NCBI GenBank assembly: GCA_965205725.1
Contig: OZ242189.1
Coordinates: 2,604,001 to 2,668,000, forward strand
Direction: 5' to 3'
Source of the DNA: G965205725 sp965205725
GTDB lineage: Bacteria; Pseudomonadota; Gammaproteobacteria; Pseudomonadales; Halieaceae
Length of the DNA stretch: 64,000 nt
Each line of letters starts with the position of its first letter. The first letter of the stretch is position 1. Under the pieces are notes generated by a model. That model was not told the DNA's origin and did no database searches. It was given only the letters and a program-made list of their open reading frames with translations. Below are positions 24,571 through 34,700 of this stretch, one piece after another. The position numbers and the translations under genes are program-made.

Positions 24571-25421
24571 TGTTGCAGCCCGTGACTGCGATATTTCTGA
24601 CGATGGAGGATGATACTGAAATGGCGGCTAAAGTCACGGTGTGGGATATTGAGTGCAACCAATGAGCCGCGGTTGAAAGCATCTTGTAAGCAAATTCGAG
24701 ACAGGCAACCAACACCCAGGCGCGCTTCAACCGCACGCTTTATGGCTTCGGTGTGTTGTAACTCCAGGGATACATCCAGGTCGCTGAGTAGGCCGTGCAT
24801 GGCGCGGTCGAAGGTTTGTCGAGTGCCGGAACCTGGTTCACGTACAACCCAGCTCAGTGCCAGAAGCTGTTCGTCAGTGACTGTTTTTTGTGAGGCAAGG
24901 GGGTGGTCGGGCGCCGCAAAACAGACCAACTCGTCGTTTTGCCAGTGCAGGATATCCAGGTCCCGGTGTCGCAGCTCGCCTTCAATGAGCCCGGCATCCA
25001 ATTCATAGCTGGTTACGCGGCTGGCAATTGTTTGGGTGTTCTCCACAGTCAGGGTGACGATTGATTCAGGGTGCCTCTTGCGAAATTCGGCGATCATGCC
25101 AACCGCCAGATAATTGCCAATGGTGAGCGTAGCACCAATGTGTAAATCCCCGGTCGAGGGCTGGCCGCCTATGGCTCTTTCAAATTCCTCTGCCTGTGCC
25201 AACAAAGCCTCGGCCTTGGGCCGAAGTGATTGACCGAGGTCGTTTAGTCGCAGGCGTTTGCCGACCCGATCAAATAGCTGTACATCAAATTGAGTTTCCA
25301 GGTCGCGCAGGGCGCCGCTGGCGGCCGATTGTGACATGGCCAGAGCGTCGGCGGCGCGTGTCACCGTTTGTTGCTGTGCGGTAGCCAGGAATATTTGTAA
25401 CTGGCGCAGAGTGAAGTGCAT
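24543..25421 (-). CDS. finR: LysR-type regulator, FinR-like
   Basis: 292-residue LysR protein: winged HTH at 1-60 (ATAQQQTVTRAADALAMSQS) and a periplasmic-binding-like effector domain after residue 90. It is divergent from fpr with 117 bp between the starts. In pseudomonads a LysR regulator, FinR, is found in exactly this arrangement and activates fpr under oxidative or osmotic stress; assigning the same role here is inference from synteny. The intergenic AT-rich stretch contains TATAGA/TATAG-type motifs that could be the shared operator. Confidence 0.75.
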   Translation of the reverse strand: MHFTLRQLQIFLATAQQQTVTRAADALAMSQSAASGALRDLETQFDVQLFDRVGKRLRLNDLGQSLRPKAEALLAQAEEFERAIGGQPSTGDLHIGATLTIGNYLAVGMIAEFRKRHPESIVTLTVENTQTIASRVTSYELDAGLIEGELRHRDLDILHWQNDELVCFAAPDHPLASQKTVTDEQLLALSWVVREPGSGTRQTFDRAMHGLLSDLDVSLELQHTEAIKRAVEARLGVGCLSRICLQDAFNRGSLVALNIPHRDFSRHFSIILHRQKYRSHGLQQWLDLCLNS

Positions 25422-25538
25422 GGTAGCGGCCTTTATTATTTTATAGATGAAAAGCAGTTTTATTATATAGAAAATAACTGATTTACCAATATATAGCGAG
25501 ACTTTAATCTGTCTCCATTCACCTATGAGGATGCAGAC
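25422..25538. promoter_or_regulatory. divergent finR-fpr control region
   Basis: 117 bp, markedly AT-rich compared with its surroundings, between two divergent starts. Contains repeated TTATAGA / TATATAG blocks around 25440-25500 and a TGAGGA ribosome-binding site before fpr. Probable LysR binding region; no single consensus site is certain. Confidence 0.5.
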
Positions 25539-26309
25539 ATGGCAGAGTTATTGAGGGCGGAAGTTACTGAGGTTCACCACTGGACCGATAGCCTGTTCAG
25601 TTTTAAAACCACGCGCGACCCAGGTTTCAGGTTCAAGAGCGGGTACTTCACCATGATTGGTCTGGAAGACGCAGGGCGACCGCTGCTGCGTGCTTACAGT
25701 ATGGCTAACGCCAATTATGAGGATCAGCTCGAATTTTTCAGTATAAAGGTACCAGACGGGCCACTGACCTCCAGGTTGCAGCATATCAATGCAGGCGATG
25801 AAATTCTGGTTAATAGCAAAGCCACAGGTACTCTGGTGCAGGATAATTTGCTGCCCGGACGGAATCTCTATTTGATCGCGACAGGAACCGGCCTGGCGCC
25901 GTTTCTGAGTATTATTCGCGACCCGGAGATTTACCAGCACTTTGACAAAATCGTGCTGGCCCACTGCTGCCGTTTTGTCGATGAGCTGGCCTATCAAGAC
26001 ATCATTACCGAGCACCTGCCTAACAATGAATATTTTGGCGATGTGGTAAAACAGAAACTGATTTACTACCCGACGGTTACCAGGGAAAAATTCCAGACCA
26101 ACGGCCGTCTAACCGATTTGCTCAAGTTGGGCCGCCTCGCTTCCGACAATGGCTTGCTGCCTGTGAGCAGCAAGGATGACCGTTTCATGCTCTGCGGCGG
26201 TCCCAGCATGTTGAAAGAGTTCACAGAGCTTTTGGACAGTGTCGGCTTTGAGGAGACCCGCAATGGCAGATTGGGGCACTATGTCGTAGAGAGGGCGTTT
26301 GTTGAATAG
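25539..26309 (+). CDS. fpr: ferredoxin/flavodoxin--NADP+ reductase
   Basis: 256 residues, the usual size of bacterial subclass II Fpr. The FAD motif RAYS is at 51-54, FKSGYFTMIGL precedes it, NADPH-binding ATGTGLAPFLSIIRDPE lies near 125, and the C-terminus carries FMLCGGPSMLKEF and ends YVVERAFVE, the family's C-terminal aromatic-containing tail. It moves electrons between NADPH and ferredoxin or flavodoxin, supporting Fe-S repair and biosynthetic reductases. Regulated presumably by the divergent LysR protein. Confidence 0.95.
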   Translation: MAELLRAEVTEVHHWTDSLFSFKTTRDPGFRFKSGYFTMIGLEDAGRPLLRAYSMANANYEDQLEFFSIKVPDGPLTSRLQHINAGDEILVNSKATGTLVQDNLLPGRNLYLIATGTGLAPFLSIIRDPEIYQHFDKIVLAHCCRFVDELAYQDIITEHLPNNEYFGDVVKQKLIYYPTVTREKFQTNGRLTDLLKLGRLASDNGLLPVSSKDDRFMLCGGPSMLKEFTELLDSVGFEETRNGRLGHYVVERAFVE

Positions 26310-26332
26310 GGTGATCGCGACCTGGCTACTTC

Positions 26333-26402
26333 GATTTGAGACACACCGTAAATCCATCCATGGGCCCGGATGCGACGCCTATGCCGCATGCGGTCTCAAA
26401 TC
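26333..26402. repeat. 10-bp inverted repeat between convergent genes
   Basis: GATTTGAGAC at 26333-26342 and its exact complement GTCTCAAATC at 26393-26402 enclose 50 bases that contain a further ATGCG/CGCAT stem. It lies between fpr and the convergent GST gene, so it may act as a bidirectional transcription end; no T run is obvious. Confidence 0.5.
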
Positions 26403-26440
26403 AAGAACCACCAGCCAAGCCTTGTGGCGGTATCGCTCAA

Positions 26441-27181
26441 TTAATTCTCAATACCACCTGCGTCAGGTGCTGGGCGCGCTCTTTGGTTGTAGAGCAGGGC
26501 TTTGATGCGAGCCAGCTCCTCTTCTGACAGTGACGAATAGTTCTGGGCTACATCTGAACCCACCGCCATACCCCGCTGCAGAGCAGGGCGCTCACTGAGT
26601 TCGTTGAACCAGCGTTTGAAGTATTTGAATTCGTCCAAGTCGATACCCTGAGCTTCCCAGCCGACCGTCCAGGGGTAGCAGGCCATGTCTGCTATTGTGT
26701 ATTCATCGCCAACCAGGTAGCGGCGGTCGTAGAGCCGATTGTTCATCACGCCATAAATTCTGTGAAGTTCGTCGTTGAAACGGGTCAGGGCGTAAGTCTG
26801 ATCACCCTGACTGTCTTTGAGCCTGGTAAAGTGGCCGCGCTCACCGAATTTGGGTCCCTGGTTGGCCATCTGCCATATTACCCACTGATAGACATCCCAT
26901 TTCTCGCGTTCATTGCGACCACCGAACTGACCAGTCTTTTCGGCGATGTACATCATGCAGGCGCCAGATTCGAACACCGAGAGCGGCTCACCGCCACTGG
27001 CAGGTTTCTTGTCCACAATCGCTGGCATGCGGTTGTTTGGATTGATGCGCAAAAACTCTTCACTGAACTGATCGCCAGTGCCAATGCTGCAATACACAAG
27101 GTTGTAGTCGATACTGCATTCTTCGAGCTGAACCGTCACCTTTTTCCCGTTCGGGGTAGGCCAGTAGTAAACGTCAATCAT
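26441..27181 (-). CDS. glutathione S-transferase, YghU/YfcG-like
   Basis: 246 residues from the ATG at 27181. A thioredoxin-fold N-terminus begins MIDVYYWPTPNGKKVTVQLE, with the TPNGKK active-site loop seen in nu-class bacterial GSTs (YghU, YfcG). It continues with NNRMPAIVDK (cis-Pro) and SVFESGACMMYIAEKTG (glutathione-binding Glu-Ser). An all-helical C-terminal domain includes YTIADMACYPWTVGWEAQG. It probably acts as a glutathione- or disulfide-dependent reductase. The longer open frame upstream lacks family sequence. It faces fpr. Confidence 0.9.
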   Translation of the reverse strand: MIDVYYWPTPNGKKVTVQLEECSIDYNLVYCSIGTGDQFSEEFLRINPNNRMPAIVDKKPASGGEPLSVFESGACMMYIAEKTGQFGGRNEREKWDVYQWVIWQMANQGPKFGERGHFTRLKDSQGDQTYALTRFNDELHRIYGVMNNRLYDRRYLVGDEYTIADMACYPWTVGWEAQGIDLDEFKYFKRWFNELSERPALQRGMAVGSDVAQNYSSLSEEELARIKALLYNQRARPAPDAGGIEN

Positions 27182-27336
27182 AGCTAGTCTCCGTGCTATA
27201 CACCGGCAGGGGTTCCCTATCGGGCAGGCAGGACTCAGGCTCTTCCTCGCCAAAGCCCAGCTTGTCGACCTCATTGTAACTGCGGGGCGGGTTTGAGGCA
27301 CCTCAAGAGTCCGGCTGTGATCGGGTGTGGTCGGGT

Positions 27337-27487
27337 GGTTAAACCTTGCGGTTTGGGCACGCTCCAGCGTGTGTTTTTGACCGCTGCGGAACTCAACGAT
27401 TTTTCCTAAAGGAAAAATTCGGATTCAAACAGTCCTCGCGGAAAGCCTCAAAAACACCCGCTTGCGCAACCGTGCCCTGATTAAACC
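27337..27487. repeat. hairpin-forming unit A (first of three copies)
   Basis: The unit folds into one long imperfect hairpin: GGGCACG with CGTGCCC, GTGTTTTTGA with TCAAAAACAC, CCGC with GCGG, and an inner ATTTTTCCT/AGGAAAAAT stem. The three copies (also 27845-27995 and 28467-28617) have the same length and keep these stems, with few substitutions. Confidence 0.8.
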
Positions 27488-28691
27488 TTCAAGGTTTACC
27501 CACCCGCCCACAGGCTGAATCTGCGCTCGTCTATGGCTTCGCCTGATTAAACCTCAAGATTTACCCACCCGCCCACAGGCTGAATCTGCGCTCATCTATG
27601 GCTTCGCCTGATTAAACCTCAAGATTGACCCACCTGCCCACCGTTTTTCTGCGGCGACACTTATGGAGCAGAGGACTTCTGGGGTGCCTGGTAGAGGACT
27701 TCCGGGGTGCTTTGAAGCGCATAAAGAGTGCGCTATGGCGGTGTTATCGCATTTGATGTGTCGGTAAGTATGTTCTCCCGCCAAGTGCTGTTGAGTTCGG
27801 CTGTGGTTGGCTGTGGCCGGGTGTGTGGCAGGGGGTGGTCGGCTGGTTAAACCTTGCGGTTTGGGCACGCTTCAGCGTGTGTTTTTGACCGCTGCGGAAC
27901 TCAACGATTTTTCCTAAAGGAAAAATTCGGATTCAAACAGTCCTCGCGGAAAGCCTCAAAAACACCCGCTTGCGCAAACGTGCCCTGATTAAACCTCAAG
28001 ATTGACCCACCCGCCCACAGGCTGAATCTGCGCTCATCTATGGCTTCGCCTGATTAAACCTCAAGATTGACCCACCTGCCCACCGTTTTTCTGCGGCGAC
28101 ACTTATGGAGCAGAGGACTTCCGGGGTGCCTTGAAGCGCATAAAGAGTGCGCTGTGGCGGTGTTGGCGCATTTGATGTTTCGGTGAGCATGTCTGAGCCG
28201 CAGGCGAGTTTGCGAACCGATCAAATGCAGACAACAACGGCAGCACTCAGCGCGAAAAGCAGCCCGGAAGTCCCATAACGATAAACTCAGGGCTTGCGGT
28301 TCTGAGCCGCAGGCCAGTGTCCACGCGACATTGGTGAACCGATCAAATGCAGACAACAACGACAGCACTCAGCGCGAAAAGCAGCCCGGATGTCCCATGA
28401 CCATAAACTCAGGGCTTGCGGTTTTGAGCCGCAGGTGGGGTTGGCTGTGGCAGGGGGTGGTCGGCTGGTTAAACCTCGCGGTTTGGGCACGCTTTAGCGT
28501 GTGGTTTTGACCGCTGCGGAACTCAACGATTTTTCCTGAAGGAAAAATTCGGATTCAAACAGTCCTCGCGGAAAGCCTCAAAAACACCCGCTTGCGCAAC
28601 CGTGCCCTGATTAAACCTTCAAGGTTTACCCACCCGCCCACAGGCTGAATCTGCGCTCGTCTATGGCTTCGCCTGATTAAACCTCAAGATT
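27337..28691. repeat. composite noncoding repeat block of four unit types
   Basis: About 1.35 kb without genes. Unit A (151 bp) occurs at 27337-27487, 27845-27995 and 28467-28617. Unit B (about 65 bp, core CCCACAGGCTGAATCTGCGC) occurs near 27497, 27562, 28004 and 28627. Unit C (core CTGCGGCGACACTTATGGAG) occurs near 27625 and 28068. Unit D (core GATCAAATGCAGACAACAAC) occurs near 28192 and 28302. All copies are in the same orientation and several short frames exist by chance only. Unequal copying of an A-B-C module with a period of about 508 bp explains the layout. Confidence 0.9.
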
Positions 28692-28728
28692 GACCCACCT
28701 GCCCTGGCCCTAACCGAACAGCCTAACC

Positions 28729-31700
28729 TTAAAAATGCAACCGCCCGCTCAGGCCCAGCAGGTGTTCCGGGGCGCGCTGTTCACTGGCGTTGCGGCCGGC
28801 GAAGACTTCCAGCTCCAGCCCGTCGGGGCGCTCTAGCTGCATTCCCAGCCGCAGCCGTCGCGCTATCCCATCGGCCATGTCCACCTGGGCAAAGGGTCGC
28901 AGCCGGGTGAGTCGGTCTGACTGAACCAGTCCGTAGCTCAGGTTCAGCTCCAGCCGCGCGGTGGGTCGCTGCGCCAGCCCGCTGTCTTGCAGGGCCCGCT
29001 CGCTCTCCCACAGGGCTTGTGCTCCGCCGCCTGAGTCCTGTCCCCACACGGGGGTCAGGGTCAGCGCCAGACCTTGACCGGATACCCCTGGGTCTAACTG
29101 CACGGTCAGGCTCGCTCCCCAGGCTTCAAAATCACTCTCTTTGTGGGCCAGCAGTCCGTGGGCGCGCAGCGCGGTGCTCAGGCCGCGGCCATTGGCATAC
29201 TCCAGCCCGACACCCACTTCGGCGCCTTCGCCTTCTTCGGCATCACCCCCGTCGACCCGCACGCCTAACTCCAGGCTGGTGCTTAAACGGGCCTCTGGCT
29301 GTACCTGCCAGTGGCGGCTGGCCTCCAGCAGCAACCGCGCCCGCCGCGCCTGCGCGGTCACCTCGGGCAGTCCGGGTACGTCTTCTGATTCCAGCTCGAC
29401 AATAAAGGCGTCGGCCTTGAGGGCCAGCTCAAACTCGCCGGTTGAGTGCAGGGCCTGGCGCAGGCCCAGGGCCCCCAGGCGCATATCCAGGTCGGTCTCA
29501 AAGGTGGTGGCGCCGTGGCTCAGGGTGGCATCCCCCTGGCCAATACCGAGGAGTCCCCACAGGCCCAGCCCGTCCCTGGGCGACCAGTAGCCATAGGGAT
29601 ACACGCTGCTCAGGTCGGTCTCAAGCTCGCCGTCGGTCTCGCCGCTGCGGTAGTCGGTCTCGCCGCTGCTGTGGCTCAGTGCCACGCCCACCAGGGCGCC
29701 TGTCTCAAGCCGGTAGTCGAGGCCCAGATACCCTGAGACCACCTCGCCATCCAGGTCAAAGTCAGACTGGGGGCTGCCCTCAAAGTGGCTGAAGTCACCC
29801 CGTCCCCACAGGCTCCACTGGGCGGACGGCTCAGCCGTTGAGTGGTTCTCGTTCAAGTTCTGGTTCAAACCGAGGGGGATCACAAAGGCGCTGCGAGCCA
29901 ACTGTTCGCGGTCCGGCAGTTGGCAGGCATTGCCGACCGGGTTATCCCTCTGGCGGTCAGCGCTGGCGCGGTTTAGTCCGCCCATGCTGTCGCCCAAGTT
30001 GCCCGTGCTGCCCAAATCGCCCGTGCTGCCTAAATCACCCAGCCCAGCCGCGTGGACAGTGGCGGTGCTGGCACTAACGGTGTTAGCACTGGCTGTGTTG
30101 GTATTAACTGTGCTGTCGGCAGTCGTTGTGCTGTCGGCACTGTCGGCGGTGCTGTCGGAGTTGGCAGTGCCGGTATCAGCCGAGATCAGGTTGGTGATGC
30201 TGGACAGACAGGCGGCCAGTGACAAGCCGCTGACGGTGCTTGTCTGCGGCCCGGCTGAGGCTGGTTTGAGGCGCTCGCCAATCGCATCTACGGCACTGGC
30301 AGCCACGCTGCGACCAAAGGCCGCCAGATTAAGCTCCAGGGCTTGCTGGCGCGCGGCTACATTGGTTTCGACGGTGACTTGCACGCTGTCGCTGCCGCTG
30401 GCGCCGCGTGGGTCGGTGACCGTTAACCTAAACGTCAACACTGTATCGGTATCCAGGGCGTTCGGCGCGGTAAAGCTGGGGCTGGCGCTGTTGGCTCTGC
30501 TCAAGCTAACCGTTGGGCCGCCGGTCTGGGTCCAGGCGTAGCTGAGAGACTCGGTATCGCCTGGGTCGGGGTCCGTGCCGCTGCCACTCAGCGTAACGGC
30601 TGCGCCTTCATCGACGCTCTGGTCTGCGCCGGCATCGGCACTGGGGGCATCGTTGGCCGCAGTGACGGTAACAGTCACGCTGGCGCTGGCCGAGAGGCGG
30701 CCATCACTCACGGTCAGGCTAAAGCCCAGCACTGCATCAACGCCCAGTTCCGTCGGCGCGGTAAAGCTGGCGCTGGGGCTGTCGGCTCCGCTCAAGGTGA
30801 CGTCCTGACCGCTGGTTTGAGTCCAGGTGTAGCTGAGGCTATCGCCTGTGTCGGGGTCCGTGCCGCTGCCACTCAGGGTGACGGTTGCGCCCTCATCGAC
30901 GCTCTGGTTTTCCCCGGCGTTGGCGCTGGGGGCATCATTGACGTTGGTGACGGTGACATTCACGCTATCGCTGGCCGAGAGGCTGCCATCACTCACGGTC
31001 AGGCTAAAGACCAGCACCGCATCGGCACTCAGGCCCGTTGGCGCGGTAAAGCTGGGGCTGGGGCTGTCGGCTCCGCTCAGCGTGACTTCCTGGCCGCTGG
31101 TTTGCGTCCAGGCGTAGCTGAGATCAGCCGCGTCGCTGTCCGGGTCAGTCGCGCTGCCATTTAGCGTGACGGTTGCGCCCTCGGTGACGGTCTGCGGCTC
31201 TCCGGCATTAGCAACCGGGGCGGCTGGGACAGGAGGAGGGGCAGGGCCAGGAGGAGGCGCAGGTGTCGAGGTGACGGTGAGATCAAAAGCGGGCAACGAG
31301 GCGCTCAGGCCGCCAGTGTCGCTGACGCTGATCACAATGTCCTCGTAGTCGCCGACATCGGCGCTGGCGGGCGTGCCGGTCAAGGCTCCGCTGGTTTCGT
31401 CGAAAGTGGCCCAGGACGGCGGGTTGCTGATCGCATAGACCAGCGTATCGCCAACATCCACATCCGCGCCGGTTGGCGTGAAGCTATAGGCCGCCCCCTG
31501 GGTCACGCTGGGGTCGGGCATGCCGCTGATGGTGGGCGGGTCATTGACGTTGGTGACTTCGATACTAAAGGCGGGTAGCGAGGCGCTCAGGCCGCCGGTG
31601 TCTCTGTCCCTGACGGTAATCACAATGTCCGTGGTGGTGCCGACATCGTCGTTGTCTGGCGTGCCGGTCAAGACTCCGCTGGTTTCGTCGAAAGTGGCCC

Positions 31701-34700
31701 AGTCGGGCGGGTTGCTGATCGCATATCTCAGCATATCAGCAGTATCCACATCCGCGCCGATTGGCGTGAAGGTATAGAGGCTGTCTTCGGCCACGCTGGT
31801 GGCGGGCGTGCCGCTGATGGTGGGGGCGTCATTGGTGTTGGTGACGGTGAGATCAAAGGCGGCGAGGGCCACTGGCGTGGCGATGTTATTGTCGGTGACG
31901 GTGATGATAATGCCCGTGGTGATGCCGACATCGGCGTTGTCTGGCGTGCCGGTCAAGGCTCCGGTTGCAGTGTCGAACTCGGCCCAGGGCGGCGGGTTGC
32001 TGATCGCATAGGTCAGCGTGTCGCCAACATCCACATCCGCGCCGGTTGGCGTGAAGCTATAGGCCGCCCCCTGGGTCACGCTGGTGTCGGATATGCCGCT
32101 GATGGTGGGCGGGTCATTGACCGCAGTAACGGTCACGGTTGCCGTGGCGGGCGGGGCACTAAAGACCGTGTTGTCCGAGAGGCTGTACGTGAAGGTCACC
32201 GTGCCGGTGGCATCGGTAGCCGGGGTATAGACCAGGTTGGGGATGTCGGCGGCGGCAATCACGTCCATGGCGTCAACCGCAGTGCCGTCGAGGGCCAGGC
32301 TGCCAGTGGCGGGCAGGGTATCAATACGCAGGCTGTGCAGGGCATCGCCGTCCGCATCGGCAAAGTTGAACTCGCCCGCGGCAAAGGTATGGGGGGTATC
32401 CTCATTGAACGTGACCGCCAGCCCGGTTGTGGTGGGCGCATCATTGGCCGCAGTGATGGTGAGGGTGGCGGTGGCCGGGGGTTCACTAAAGACCGTGTTG
32501 TCCGAGAGGCTGTAAGTGAAGGTCACCGTGCCGGTGGCATCGGTGGCCGGGGTATAGACCAGGTTGGGGATATTCGCAGCGGCAATCACGTCCATGGAGT
32601 CAACCGCTGTGCCGCTCAGGGCCAGGCTGCCGGTGGCGGGCAGCGTGTCGATGCGCAGGCTGTGCAGGGCATCGCCGTCCGCATCGGTGAAGTTAAACTG
32701 GCTCGCCGCAAAGGCATGGGGGGTATCCTCATTGAGGGTGACCATCAGCCCGGTTGTGGTGGGCGCATCATTGGCCGCAGTGATGGTGAGGGTGGCGGTG
32801 GCCGGGGGTTCACTAAAGACCGTGTTGTCCGAGAGGCTGTAAGTGAAGGTCACCGTGCCGGTGGCATTGGTGGCCGGGGTATAGACCAGGTTGGGGATAT
32901 TCGCAGCGGCAATCACGTCCATGGAGTCAACCGCTGTGCCGCTCAGGGCCAGGCTGCCGGTGGCGGGCAGCGTGTCGATGCGCAGGCTGTGCAGGGCATC
33001 GCCGTCCGCATCGACAAAGTTAAACTCGCCCGCGGCAAAGGTATGGGGGGTATCCTCATTGAACGTGACCGCCAGCCCGGTTGTGGTCGGCGGGTTATTG
33101 TCGATGATGCTGACGCTGGCCGTTGCTGTGCCCAGGCTGAAGCCCGGCGGTAGCGGGCTGGTAGAGTTCGCGGTCAAAGTTACCGTGAAGTTCTCGTTGC
33201 CTTCCACTTGAGCGTCGGCGATCGTTGGCACGCTGAAGTGCTGGCTCAGTTCGGTCGTGTTCGCAGCAAAGGTCAGCGTGTCGTTCATCGCGGTGAAATC
33301 ATCTCCCGCGGTCGCGGTGCCCGCTACGGTGGCATAGTCCACCACCACAGCCTCCGTGGGTGAAGCCGACAGGGTTACGGTGAAGTTGGCGTCACTGCCT
33401 TCGGCCACATTGCCGCCGCCCGAGATCGACACCGCCTCACCGACGGTGATCGCTATGCTATAGGTTTGCGTTGAGGTGCCATCTTCGGCGGTGACGAGGA
33501 TGGTGATGGTGTTGACGCCCTGGGTCAAGCCGGTGACTGTTATCTCGTCGGCAACCTCGCTGATCACCAACTCGGTGCTGCCATCCGTCGCAGTGCCGCT
33601 GAGGACTACGCTGTCGACGTCAGCGTCGGTTGGGGTTGCTGTGACTGTCAGGCTGGTGACATCGTTGGCAACAATGGCGCTGTAGTCTGTTGTGGCGCTG
33701 TCGAAAACTGGCGCCAGGGTGCCGTCGGACAATGCCAGGCCACTCAGGGTGGCCACAGGGGATGCCGCCACGTTCACTTGCAGGACGCGGACGTTGCCTG
33801 TGCCAAAGATCGCGCCGTTAGCGGGGCTGCTGGCGACGATGCGCACGCTGTAATCGCCTTCCTGGGAAAACTCGGGCTTAATGGTTAATTGCCCGTCATT
33901 GTTGATGGTGAATCTATTATTATCCGTATCACCCACGCCCGTAACCAGTTCATATTGGGGGTTTTGCCCGTCCAGAAAGCCATTCTGCGAGACAATGGTG
34001 TGCGGGTCAGGGGTAATGCTGTTGCTGCCAGCAGCGTAGGTTAGATTAATTTGGTCGGAAGTTAAGTCCTCTCTATCAGGCACGATATACCAGCGACCCA
34101 GATTTTGGCTGAAGTCGTCGGCGTCATCGAACATGCCGGACATATCCGTTACCGACGAAACATTCCAGCCGCCGATGTCCTGATTAAAATTGCTGGCGCC
34201 ATTGAACATGTTGGACATATCCGTTACCGACGAAACATTCCAGCCGCCGATGTCCTGATTAAAATTGCTGGCGTCATTGAACATGCCGGACATATTCGTT
34301 ACCGACGAAACAGTCCAGCCGCCGATGTTCTGATTAAAGAGGCTGGCGCCCCTGAATGTGTTGGACATGTTCGTTACTGACGAAACATCCCAATCGGGGA
34401 CGCCGGTTAAGGCGAACCCGTCGGCATAAAACGCGGCTCCATCAAACATCCGGGACATATTGCGTACCCCTGAGAGATCAGGTGGCAACGGTGTTGTGGT
34501 TCCAAACCCTGCCTCATTCACCTCTGAGGCGCCGGCAAATGCGGTTTCCATGCTGGTCCAGTTCGCCGTTCCCCATTGCCGAACCTTAAGGATTCCGGGA
34601 GCATCCGAAGAATCATTTAAGTTAAAGCGGGTAATCCTATTGCTGACGGTGATGGTGTATTGACTAGTTGATGTCAACGAATAGGTGTGCTCAGGCGAAC

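Noticed and set aside
27337..28691. Repeat block as a CRISPR array or coding region
   Set aside because: Units are 65-151 bp, of several kinds, without unique spacers of constant length, and no cas genes are near. Open frames across the block are short and proline-rich from repeat composition.
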